This document shows positions 25,701 through 33,334 of a DNA stretch of 46,919 nucleotides, in pieces. Under the pieces are notes generated by a model. The model was not told the origin of the DNA and searched no databases. It saw nothing but the letters and a program-made list of their open reading frames with translations. The stretch covers positions 1 to 46,919 of the forward strand of contig NZ_DIUM01000014.1 of the NCBI RefSeq assembly GCF_002423035.1, given 5' to 3'. Each line of letters opens with the position of its first letter. Within the stretch, counting starts at the first letter, position 1. The position numbers were made by a program, and so were the translations under genes. Origin of the DNA: Thiocapsa sp. UBA6158 (GTDB taxonomy: Bacteria; Pseudomonadota; Gammaproteobacteria; Chromatiales; Chromatiaceae).

Positions 25701-28534
25701 CGACGCCAGGGGTCGCCGGCCTGGATAGGACGGGGATATTCGCAGATCGGAAACTGCCCGATATTGCTGGCGTTGAAATCGAACTGGAACGGCAACGCCG
25801 GCTCGGCCTTGCCGGTCAGGTCGCCTTCGAGAAAATGAAACAGGAAGGCGATGTCGTAGAGCCGACGCTCCTGCGTCAGCAGGTCGACCATCCGCCCCCG
25901 ATCCGGCGCGAACCGATGACCGACCGACAACACCAGGGGCCGCCCGCTCTCGCGGTGCGCCTCGGCGAGCTGATGGCGCCAGGCCGAAAGCCGACTCTCC
26001 ATCGCCATCGGCGAGGACGAGGTCGAATAGACCATCACCTCGCAGTGAAAGGCCGGCCAATCGCGCGGAGTGCTCTTCAGATAGGCGCGCAGGAAGCGAT
26101 CCACCCCGGAGAGGATGGTGCCCAGCTCCTCGACATGCAGGGCCAGGATGCGCATCCCGTCCTCGGCGAACGGATAAAGCTGGCGATAATCCTCCAGCAC
26201 CCGCACCACCACCTCGCTTTCCTCGGTTGGGCGGGTGATCTCGGAGACATCATCGTCGTCGTCGCTCTCCTCCTCGCGCAGCAGGGTCTGCACCGCCAGG
26301 CTCTTCTCGCCGTCGCGCTCCGGCCCGAGATGATGCAGCAGGCCGAACGATTTGATCTCCGCCGAAAGTCGTCCGGTCTGATCCACCACCAGACCGGCCA
26401 GCGGCCGATGAATCTCGGCCAGCTTCAGCAATTGGTTGAAGGCGGACTTGCCGTCGTGACCGAGCGCCAGCTCGGCCGCCGCTTCCGGAAAGCCGTCGCA
26501 CAGAAAGCGTTGGCGTGCGAAGGTCAGCTCCAGCACCGACGGGCTGATCCCCCAGACGATGGCCGAGCGCAGAAAGCCATCATTCGGGACCATCTCCTCG
26601 TCGACCAGCAGGAAGGCTTTGTAGAAACGTCGCAGCAGCTCGCTGCTGCCGCTCAGCGACGGATCGAGCACCTGCTCGGCCAGCGCAAGGTACGACTGCA
26701 TGACAGGCAAAAAATCATGCGAAATAGCCTGGTAGTAGCCCTGCTCCAGGTAGCGTTTCAGCCAGTCGCGATAGGCACCGGAGAGGGTCAGCACGGCCTG
26801 CCACAGCGACGGATCAACGCGATTTCGAGAAACCCCTTCGAGGAGATCGACCAGGCTCAGCTCGTTGAGCGCCTGGCTCACCAGACGATTCGCCTCGTCC
26901 TCGTCGGCGGCGTAGTAGAGCGCCGTCATCACCACCGAGGGGATGCAAAACGCCGGCAGGATGCGATGCGGATTCGGCGCTTCGTCCCAACGCTCCAGCA
27001 CGGTCTTCGCGCAGAGGCGCCGCACCCGTTCCGGCTGGGTCGGCCCGATGGACCAGTGGAAGGGCCGCGCCATATCGCCCTCCCCCTCCTCGGTCTCCAA
27101 GATCACCTTAAAGTGCAGATGCGGCCGGCCACGGTTAGCCCCGTAGCTGATGCCGTCCAGGTCAAGCTCCATGCAGATCGGGATCACCCGCCCCCAATCC
27201 TCGCGCGCCGCCCCGAGCTGATCTCCATCGATCGGTAAGCGCCACTCGACCCGCTCCAGCACCTCGACGATGCCGCCGAGACAGCCCTGCAAAAGCTCCT
27301 TCGCCAAGATCTCGCTCCCGAGACCGGCGTCCTCGTCCGCCTGCAGATCATGCCGAAAGGCCACCAGCTCGATCCGCACCGAGGCGAGCGTCTCGGCCAA
27401 TGCGCTGCTGCCCCGACGTTTCTGAAACTCCAGCAGGGTCAGCCAGACCGCCTGCAGGAAGGCATCGAGACTTTGGCCGTTGAGATTGACCGGTTTCTTG
27501 GGTGTACTGCCCGTCCCCTCCTTAGTCTTCGTCTTCAGCATCCGCAGCACGGGGCCGATGTCGGTTTGCAGCAACCGTTCCCGCGCCTTGGCATCCGCCT
27601 CGTGGATGAAGGCGCACAGAGTCTCGGAAAACGCCTTCGGGCTGTCGTAAAGCGATAGACCGTCCAGCGTCGTCGGCAGCTCAAGCCGATCCTCGTCGAG
27701 AGCCTCCTGGATCTTCTTCCAAGCCTTCTTCTGCTCCGCGGCTGTTTTGAACCGCTGATGCGAAATAAAGGTCGCAGCATCCTTCAGCAGCCCGGCGTTC
27801 TTGCGATCCGACTTCACGTCGAAAAACGGTGGGATTTCCCAGAAGGGTAATTTCGCATAGAAACGCTCGACGACATCGGAGAGCGCATAAAGGTCTTGGC
27901 CGTCGCCGATGACCTCGTTTTGAAGGAAGCCGGATAGGCGTTCTAGTTGCCGTGGCCGTGTCTGAAACAAGTCTTGCAAAATGGAATCGAAGCGGTCGAT
28001 CTCCGTCTGACTCGCCGAAAGTCCGTAATGGCTATTGATGCGCTCGATCCAGGACGCGAAGCCGGCTTCCATGCGCTGCCATAAGCGACGCTCGTCAACG
28101 ACGTGGAAGTTGGCCAACCCACCTTGATCCGATGCATGGTTGAGACCGAGCAACACGACGACTAAACCCGCTGTATCAGAGCTGCGAGTCCGATTCCGGT
28201 ACCAGGTCAGACGATCTTCCAAATCGATCCAACCGTGCTCTTCAGTCGCGCCCGGTGCGCCATGTGCGGCCATCTCCTGATCCAGCACGCTTTGACTGTA
28301 CTCCCGACGCCAATCATTCCAGAGGCCGGCTGCGACCTTGAAATGGCACTCGATCCGTGCGTGCTGAGACCACTGAACGCGATGTTTCTCAAGTGCGGCG
28401 AAGAGGTCGAATGTATTGACAGGAGCAAGACTTTGAATGATGAATCTTGCTTCTCTCGGCCCATCGGATTCGGATAGTACTCGATCCCACTCGACCCATA
28501 GATACTCCGCCAGACTGTCAACGAAGAGATTCAT
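22748..28534 (-). CDS. sspH: SspH / DptH-type restriction ATPase-nuclease
   Basis: This 1928-aa protein is the large subunit of the PT-dependent restriction arm (SspFGH; homologous in style to DptH/DndH). Residues 1-1300 have no named domain, but D1145 (HRPDLLQLS) and E1167-C-K1169 (AVVIECKFA) form a convincing PD-(D/E)XK nuclease signature, followed by an amphipathic helix (LIKASDQVQEGLAHLM). Residues ~1330-1540 are low-complexity, Pro/Thr/Glu/Val-rich linker. The C-terminal ~370 residues are a HerA/FtsK-like ATPase: Walker A GASGSGKT (1588-1595), Walker B VVLDEIQNLD (D1803-E1804) and a sensor ILATQTTSQF. Its ATG overlaps the sspG stop as ATGA. Published work on SspFGH reports damage to DNA lacking the PT mark and suppression of phage replication; which subunit cuts is not shown here. 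Confidence in the restriction role is high, in the exact family name moderate. Confidence 0.8.
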   Translation of the reverse strand: MNLFVDSLAEYLWVEWDRVLSESDGPREARFIIQSLAPVNTFDLFAALEKHRVQWSQHARIECHFKVAAGLWNDWRREYSQSVLDQEMAAHGAPGATEEHGWIDLEDRLTWYRNRTRSSDTAGLVVVLLGLNHASDQGGLANFHVVDERRLWQRMEAGFASWIERINSHYGLSASQTEIDRFDSILQDLFQTRPRQLERLSGFLQNEVIGDGQDLYALSDVVERFYAKLPFWEIPPFFDVKSDRKNAGLLKDAATFISHQRFKTAAEQKKAWKKIQEALDEDRLELPTTLDGLSLYDSPKAFSETLCAFIHEADAKARERLLQTDIGPVLRMLKTKTKEGTGSTPKKPVNLNGQSLDAFLQAVWLTLLEFQKRRGSSALAETLASVRIELVAFRHDLQADEDAGLGSEILAKELLQGCLGGIVEVLERVEWRLPIDGDQLGAAREDWGRVIPICMELDLDGISYGANRGRPHLHFKVILETEEGEGDMARPFHWSIGPTQPERVRRLCAKTVLERWDEAPNPHRILPAFCIPSVVMTALYYAADEDEANRLVSQALNELSLVDLLEGVSRNRVDPSLWQAVLTLSGAYRDWLKRYLEQGYYQAISHDFLPVMQSYLALAEQVLDPSLSGSSELLRRFYKAFLLVDEEMVPNDGFLRSAIVWGISPSVLELTFARQRFLCDGFPEAAAELALGHDGKSAFNQLLKLAEIHRPLAGLVVDQTGRLSAEIKSFGLLHHLGPERDGEKSLAVQTLLREEESDDDDDVSEITRPTEESEVVVRVLEDYRQLYPFAEDGMRILALHVEELGTILSGVDRFLRAYLKSTPRDWPAFHCEVMVYSTSSSPMAMESRLSAWRHQLAEAHRESGRPLVLSVGHRFAPDRGRMVDLLTQERRLYDIAFLFHFLEGDLTGKAEPALPFQFDFNASNIGQFPICEYPRPIQAGDPWRRQSLLSNRRLQIQTRHADLSARLRHDLNPHKDHLIFGQIDYSPWRDVVEALHAKAQWVACIDPFVDKRLLRTGEGDERRKIVGFTSGLGDYGELNLSISTQQDTLAQLAGLVRGQLAGLMPYQNTAALDGMAAKVVNEAEEVIGLSALRAVVGDSERVREVVGFAAIRRALAVPDAAMSQLLPVDSLLHWFAGSDVTHRPDLLQLSLIPRENDLPLLHAVVIECKFAQQNPAHLIKASDQVQEGLAHLMPLLAPNRNDLRRVSFDRRYWWAQLQRAVTSRAVVQLSEIEWRKLDRALENLAEGYYEMSWQGAIFTFWTNEAGPQPVLTPMALQSGVVAAPFTVPNDFALWHVALGHEGLTALFAEDAPQGSVALGEQRIAIRSTVRRADEETEPVGVRSDAAKVEAADRTSFERAGVSVASPAAEAADTSVTETPIRVVRRSVIPPVSRDEDTGVAASGEKADDAPIITPDGSDAAEVVPDASSGVVRRIMRWPLFGRKTGEGETEPALTTNPGNPKESGKGHVVRRMEPLKPRVKVPPVDPVRYGREATVPVQGTSNDGGWDPERMVATPPGEGSPAPAGPAVMSNQATSTVTVKVDPILKSPPPAADPVPEKILIGTRSNGEPVYWHYGDKRLQNRHLLAFGASGSGKTYGIQCLLAEMAAQGLRSLIVDYTDGFLPNQVEERFTAIAKPLNHFVFTEKLPLNPFRRQRQVIDPALPAVDEKPYDVATRVSSIFTSVFETMGDQQQSALVRVIDAGITGSSTFSLPKLLDGLRGDGQYGESLANKLEPLIKSEPFREGADSAWAEMLASPDAWVHVLQLKGLARDIQRLVTEFTLWDLYDYATSTGSQYRPIPVVLDEIQNLDHRSDSPIDKMLREGRKFGLSLILATQTTSQFNQEQRDRLFQAGHKLFFKPADTEIDRFAVLLSQATGDSKAEWSQRLAKLTKGQCWSLGGVLTSSGGLQTKPLLVNVTALEERAFAKGA

Positions 28535-30141
28535 CCTCTGGCCTCGCGGATTCCGTCAGGATTATGGACAATTGAAACAGCGTCGGAAAGCTCAATGAGG
28601 AAGCCCCCTTGTTGCAGCGTTTCCTCGACCCACCCGGTACTGACGTCGACCCCATAACTTTTTTGATGACCGACAGCGCCGGACCATTTGAGAGCTTCTG
28701 CCAAAGGATGACCACCGAGCACGATGCCGTAGTGTGCAAATACACGCTCATAAAACTTGTCGAGCGGTAGATGTTCTCCGGGGCGCACAAGAGCTGCAAC
28801 AAGAAACCGAACCAAACGTGGATTCAGTGAAAATCGCTGACCAGGACCTTTAATCGGTATCATCAGACCGATTTCTTTTGCGATCTTCCGAAATATTTGA
28901 AACCCGTGCTTATCAGCTTCGGTGATACTCCCGCCTTTCCCTCCAAGCTGCTTGTTCCTTAAAACCCTGTAGAGCAAAGCTTCAATTTTAGTGACAGACG
29001 CCTGAGACATCTGTCTAATCGGGGATCCGGAAGATCCCTCCGGATCGCTCGCAACCCAGGTATAGTTGCCACAAAATCCAAAAGTGTCACCCTCACCTTG
29101 ATCAACCCGTCTCGCTTGAAAGCAAAGACTTCTCAGAACCTGAACGCAACACAGTGTCTGAAGCAGATCGAGCTTTTCGAGAGAACTCAGACTGAGGGCA
29201 CAGATGTTGTCAATTTCAACGGCAAACAGAAGGGCCTCGGTGCGACTCACCAATGGTGCCCAACCAAGGGATGCAACCTTGCCATCTTCCTTAAGAGTCA
29301 GAGATGAAAGCCGTGCCTCGATCATCGAAACCAAGTCATTCAGGGGCCGGATTGCGTCCTCGAGAATCGCACGGAGACCGAGTTGAACACGCTTCTTCCG
29401 TTCGCTGATACTGAAGTCGCCAATATGTCGATACTCGACCCGTTGCATCAACTTCAACAACTCCGGGGCAGCCGGATCGGAGAACAGGTTTGCGAGCTGC
29501 AAAAACAACAACTCGCCACCTCTCGCCATAAAATTATGGCGATCCGTTGCAAAGTGTTTCTTTGCATCTTCCCAATCAGTTAATTCAGCATCCTTTTTCG
29601 CATCTGACTGAAGCCAATCAAGCTCGCGTCCGAGTAGTGCTTTCGATGCGGGCAAAAAGCTATAGGTTACCCAGGTCCGGTTCTTTGCGACGCCGACGAA
29701 CCCGCCGAGCAAACTCTGAATCAATCGGATAGTTTCCTCCTTTTGATCCGAGCTGCCTTCAACTGCATCTCGAAGATTTTGAATAGCCGTAAAATAGGCT
29801 TCGCGATGTACCGGATGCCTTGTTTCAAGTTTGGATGTCGGAAAAAATGCAAATAACTTCAACGCGATGCGATCCATCGGCCAATAACCGTAGGAACCAC
29901 CTTGCTCGGCTAGAATTTCGAAACAGTAGTCACCCGCACCATCCTTGAGCTTTGGCGAAGCAAATACCAACAAGAACTCCGCAAGATATTCTACAGGCGT
30001 TTGATCTTTGTAGAACCTCCTTCCGTATAGTCGAATTGCCGAGTTTGTCTTATCGGCACTTGAACCGTTGATGTTGGCGTTCTTGGGAAAAGGCCGAACA
30101 TACTCATTGATCGCGTCTGTTGTCGGCGATGTCGTCATCAT
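28531..30141 (-). CDS. sspG: SspG / DptG-type restriction subunit
   Basis: This 536-aa protein lies between sspF and sspH, with ATGA overlaps at both ends, which makes it almost certainly translated together with them as a complex subunit. I see no catalytic motif. Features visible are an N-terminal PTTDAINEYVRPFPKNANIN, a repeated aromatic-rich helical region (LYGRRFYKDQTPVEYLAEFL), a mid-protein SERKKRVQLGLRAILEDAI and a C-terminal winged-helix-like segment (LPLDKFYERVFAHYGIVLGG, GFLIELSDAVSIVHNPDG). Identification rests on position in the sspBCD-sspFGH cassette rather than on sequence motifs. Base composition is unusual for the window: the 60-base lines at 29041 and 29581 contain 31 and 29 G/C, against 40 in a line of module B at 10021. 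Confidence 0.68.
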   Translation of the reverse strand: MMTTSPTTDAINEYVRPFPKNANINGSSADKTNSAIRLYGRRFYKDQTPVEYLAEFLLVFASPKLKDGAGDYCFEILAEQGGSYGYWPMDRIALKLFAFFPTSKLETRHPVHREAYFTAIQNLRDAVEGSSDQKEETIRLIQSLLGGFVGVAKNRTWVTYSFLPASKALLGRELDWLQSDAKKDAELTDWEDAKKHFATDRHNFMARGGELLFLQLANLFSDPAAPELLKLMQRVEYRHIGDFSISERKKRVQLGLRAILEDAIRPLNDLVSMIEARLSSLTLKEDGKVASLGWAPLVSRTEALLFAVEIDNICALSLSSLEKLDLLQTLCCVQVLRSLCFQARRVDQGEGDTFGFCGNYTWVASDPEGSSGSPIRQMSQASVTKIEALLYRVLRNKQLGGKGGSITEADKHGFQIFRKIAKEIGLMIPIKGPGQRFSLNPRLVRFLVAALVRPGEHLPLDKFYERVFAHYGIVLGGHPLAEALKWSGAVGHQKSYGVDVSTGWVEETLQQGGFLIELSDAVSIVHNPDGIREARG

Positions 30142-32540
30142 TGATCGACCTCCAATACCTGCCGGTTGTTGTCCAGAAGATATCGATGCGCATGAACCTG
30201 CCCATCGATTCCGGCGCGAAGCAATTGTATCCGAAACGAATCAGAGCTGTCGCCGAGCACCCTGAGTAGTTCGGCGCGGAACCACTCCAACTGCGCTAAA
30301 TGAATCCGAGCGAGCTCACTCCCCAGATCACCGGAAACACGGTTCTCGATGAAATCGAGCAGAGGTAAAGTCAAGGGCAGCTTGACAACACCATTGCGAA
30401 ACTGGAGAAGAGGAAGGCGGCGGGATACATCGTAGGCAAGGTCGAAGTCCTGAAACGAAAGCGTCGCCATCACAAACTGCGTTGGCTGGATGACGGCGCG
30501 ATCAGGTCGGCGTAACGTCAGGTATAGGCGTTCTTGATCATGACGGAACTGCCCGGCGCTGAAGCCCGAGAAGATCTCCAGAAGTACCCTCAAGCAAGCG
30601 CGGCAAAGTCGGCTGCGTTCTCCGTAGCTGATGATCAGCTCTTGCTGAGACGACCACAGATCAAAATCGCGGAGTCGAGGTGACTGCAGGAATGTCGCCC
30701 AGAATGTCTCGGCTGCCGCCTTCCCGCTCGGGATCGGTTGACCGAAAATATAGAGCATGCGTCTTTGCGCAAATCGCCATTGAACCCCCGGGGATTCCTG
30801 ACCCCGCAGCCGCCAGCGTCCACTCAGAGGCTTCAACCACTCGGGAAGGGTCGCCCAACCATTACCGTTCGATGAAAGCAATTCTCGTTCGAAATCAACA
30901 GCAATCGGGCCGCCGAAAACTTGGCGTCGAAGCAACTGAACAGCCGTAAGACCGCCGGCTTCTTGAACAGGTTTGCCGTTTCGGTATCCGAAGAATCCTT
31001 CGCTGAACAGAATCCCTTCCAACCCGCCGGTGCCCTTATCGATGCCTTCCGAAGGCGATTCCAGAACCAGGTTCTTCGCTTCCTTGCAGGTCATCCCGCC
31101 TGTCATCGCAAACGCGAGCTGCGCGATCATCTGCCGCAATGTCAGCCGCTGCTCGTACGCGTTGAGCCGTTGATAGATCCACCGAACGCGTTCTTCGGCG
31201 CCCCCTTCGGTCGCTTTCAGCGCACGCTGGTTCAGAAGCAAAGGACACGCCGACTGGGCCTCGCACGCGTTGCACTTCGCCCAGCCGGTGTGATTGATCA
31301 TTCGAGTTAGGACACGGGCTCCTAGTGACACATTGTCCAAGCGAGCCATATTCAGAATCAACAGATCCTTCGGGAACATCCTCAGAATGTGCGACTCGAT
31401 ATCGTCCTTAACGTAGGGCCGGTTGAGATAGGCAAGGATCCTGCTCTCGATGTCCGGCAACGCCTGCCTTCGCTCCGAGAACTCTCGTAAAGTATTGAGT
31501 AAAGGACCGGTATTGCTGACGATCAGCCATGATCCGGGCTCGCCAAAGCTCATTTCGAGCTTCTGCAAACGCACGGCAGCACTCAGTTCGCTCATGTCTT
31601 TCAGGACATGGATCAACCGACCGCCGTTTGCCGGATCTGCAACAGCTTCAACTTCCTTTAGGGCGGCTGTCAGCGGCGCTACTGGAGAAAGCCCCGACAA
31701 TCTTTTGAAGACATCTAGCGCGACGGTAGACTTGCCGTCGCCTGCATGTCCCGTGAGCACGACAACGTGATCCGTGCCTGCGGTCAAGACGTCGCAAATT
31801 GCATCGACGATCTCGAAGGGCTCATAAATCTCGAAGAAATACTCGTTGAGCGCCTGAGATTCGGCCAGCGCATTCGCCCCGGAAGCACCGACATTATGTA
31901 ATGAATTAAGGTACGAAATGAGTCCGTTTTGATGCATGTGCGCTGCTCCTTGAGTCTCGCGCGGCGCCCTTATGGACAATGAGGCGAGGTTTGGTTTTCG
32001 ATTCTGCTCTTTCCCCTCGCTTTCGGAATCGCCGACCCGGAAAGTCTCGGAGTCACAAGTCATTTCCCACGAAGTCGGCAAGCCGACGGCTGCGAAAAGG
32101 CTAGCATGTTGAGAGACGTCAAAAAAACGCGATATCAGGTCTGTTGCAATCCGAAAGGCGAACGATCGATCCTGCGTCAACGCAGCGAAGACGTCAGCCG
32201 TGAATCCACCATGTATATCGCGCTGGAATAGTTGTGACTTCCACAAATGGCCAACGCTCGTTCTCTTGAGACTTGCGCTATCTTCGATCTCCCATAGACC
32301 ATCGCCCTCCAATCGGCCGAATGGGTAATGGGTATTTGAATGCTCAAGCGCATATGGGTAAAATCGAGCGAACAAAGAACTGAGGTCGCGATCGTATACA
32401 CTGAAGCGCTCCATTCGTTCCTCGCCATTCCAGCATCGACCAAGTGCCAGCAATAGGAGCAGCGGCTTGTGCAAATGGGGTGCGCCGCCGCGCCCGACCT
32501 GGACACGGACCTTGCTGAATAACTCTTGGATACGATTCAT
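30138..32540 (-). CDS. sspF: SspF / DptF-type ATPase fused to an N-terminal sulfur-binding-like domain
   Basis: This 800-aa protein has two parts. Residues 1-155 look like the sulfur-binding domain of ScoMcrA-type PT-dependent endonucleases: HKPLLLLLALGR (from residue 24), the FSVYDRDLSSLFARF strand-helix, YPFGRLEGDGLWEIED (from 72) and a closing HGGFTADVFAALTQDRSF with ISRFFDVSQHASLFAAVGLP. Residues 155-202 are linker. From 203 on is a DptF-like P-loop protein: Walker A TGHAGDGKST (GHAGDGKST at 264-272), and a Cys cluster C423-x2-C426-x5-C432 (CNACEAQSACPLLLN) that may bind zinc or iron-sulfur. DptF proteins are usually about 550-620 aa by my recollection, so the extra domain accounts for the length. 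I start at the ATG 2 bp after the sspD stop; a GTG 8 codons upstream (32564) would also fit. The stop overlaps sspG as ATGA. Confidence 0.78.
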   Translation of the reverse strand: MNRIQELFSKVRVQVGRGGAPHLHKPLLLLLALGRCWNGEERMERFSVYDRDLSSLFARFYPYALEHSNTHYPFGRLEGDGLWEIEDSASLKRTSVGHLWKSQLFQRDIHGGFTADVFAALTQDRSFAFRIATDLISRFFDVSQHASLFAAVGLPTSWEMTCDSETFRVGDSESEGKEQNRKPNLASLSIRAPRETQGAAHMHQNGLISYLNSLHNVGASGANALAESQALNEYFFEIYEPFEIVDAICDVLTAGTDHVVVLTGHAGDGKSTVALDVFKRLSGLSPVAPLTAALKEVEAVADPANGGRLIHVLKDMSELSAAVRLQKLEMSFGEPGSWLIVSNTGPLLNTLREFSERRQALPDIESRILAYLNRPYVKDDIESHILRMFPKDLLILNMARLDNVSLGARVLTRMINHTGWAKCNACEAQSACPLLLNQRALKATEGGAEERVRWIYQRLNAYEQRLTLRQMIAQLAFAMTGGMTCKEAKNLVLESPSEGIDKGTGGLEGILFSEGFFGYRNGKPVQEAGGLTAVQLLRRQVFGGPIAVDFERELLSSNGNGWATLPEWLKPLSGRWRLRGQESPGVQWRFAQRRMLYIFGQPIPSGKAAAETFWATFLQSPRLRDFDLWSSQQELIISYGERSRLCRACLRVLLEIFSGFSAGQFRHDQERLYLTLRRPDRAVIQPTQFVMATLSFQDFDLAYDVSRRLPLLQFRNGVVKLPLTLPLLDFIENRVSGDLGSELARIHLAQLEWFRAELLRVLGDSSDSFRIQLLRAGIDGQVHAHRYLLDNNRQVLEVDQ

Positions 32541-32542
32541 CA

Positions 32543-33334
32543 CTACAAAGTGCAGATCAGACACGCATCATCAGGGTCATCATCTGAATCCGACAACTGA
32601 TCGATCAGTTTCTTCGGACGCGCTGGACTCTTTTTCTTTTCAGGTGCGAGCTGAGCGCGGCTGACGATTTCGTCCAATGTACCGGCTTGGTTCCAGGTGT
32701 AGATTTTCCCTGACTCGACTTCGCTTTTTTCGTATTCTTTCGCGCGCTCGTAAAGCTCGGGATGATTCTTTTGAAGCCCTACCCACTCTTCATGACGTTG
32801 AAAAAAACAGAAGTAACATCCGGATCGGCTTCGCCAACTGTAGTATTTCGGAAGGCCCAGGCCGGATTCCTCCAAGATTTGAGTGATGTCTTCCTTGTTC
32901 AGCCCATCTTCCTTGAAGGGGAAGCATGTCTTGATATTTGGCTTGGTCGAAAGGTATCCAGCGCGCGCGGGCTCGTCGGCACGAATGGCGATATAGGAGA
33001 TGACATCGTCGTCTCCGACATAGTTTTCAAAAGGAAGCAGCTTCAGGTTGATCGTGCACCAGCGCTGTCGCGGCGAGGGTAAATAGTTGTTGTGGAGCTT
33101 GAGATAATAGTCAAAATCGCGTCGCGCATTCAGCTTGGCAATCGGCTTCCCCAAATAATCCTCCAACAGATCGATATACTCCAAGGTCTCTGGAAGCTCC
33201 GCCCCGGTATCCGCAAAGAAGTATTCCATCTCGGGAATGCGATCGCGCAGATAGATGGCGAGGGCGGAGCTGTCCTTGCCGCCGGAGAGACCGAGAAGAT
33301 GGCGGACCGGCTTGGCGGGTTTCTCGTCATTCAT
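32543..33334 (-). CDS. sspD: SspD: PAPS-reductase/DndC-like sulfur-activating protein
   Basis: This 263-aa ATP-pyrophosphatase carries the PP-loop LSGGKDSSA (SGGKDS at 17-22), EYFFADTGAELPETLEYIDL, and cysteines positioned like those of DndC: RQRWCTINLKLLPFE, IKTCFPFKEDG and SGCYFC. These four Cys could hold a 4Fe-4S cluster, as reported for DndC. In the Ssp pathway this protein takes sulfur from SspA and activates it for incorporation into the DNA backbone. The frame extends 58 codons further upstream, but the ATG at 33334 is supported by AGGAGAAGCCACCC and begins the domain; the upstream part is low-complexity coding in another frame over sspC. It overlaps the sspC stop by 8 bp. Length (263) is far shorter than canonical DndC (about 500), consistent with SspD. 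Confidence 0.88.
   Translation of the reverse strand: MNDEKPAKPVRHLLGLSGGKDSSALAIYLRDRIPEMEYFFADTGAELPETLEYIDLLEDYLGKPIAKLNARRDFDYYLKLHNNYLPSPRQRWCTINLKLLPFENYVGDDDVISYIAIRADEPARAGYLSTKPNIKTCFPFKEDGLNKEDITQILEESGLGLPKYYSWRSRSGCYFCFFQRHEEWVGLQKNHPELYERAKEYEKSEVESGKIYTWNQAGTLDEIVSRAQLAPEKKKSPARPKKLIDQLSDSDDDPDDACLICTL

Noticed and set aside
25604..27238. 544-aa open frame on the plus strand, and 24134-25579 next to it
   Set aside because: Antisense shadow of sspH, with Arg/Gln-rich composition typical of reverse frames.
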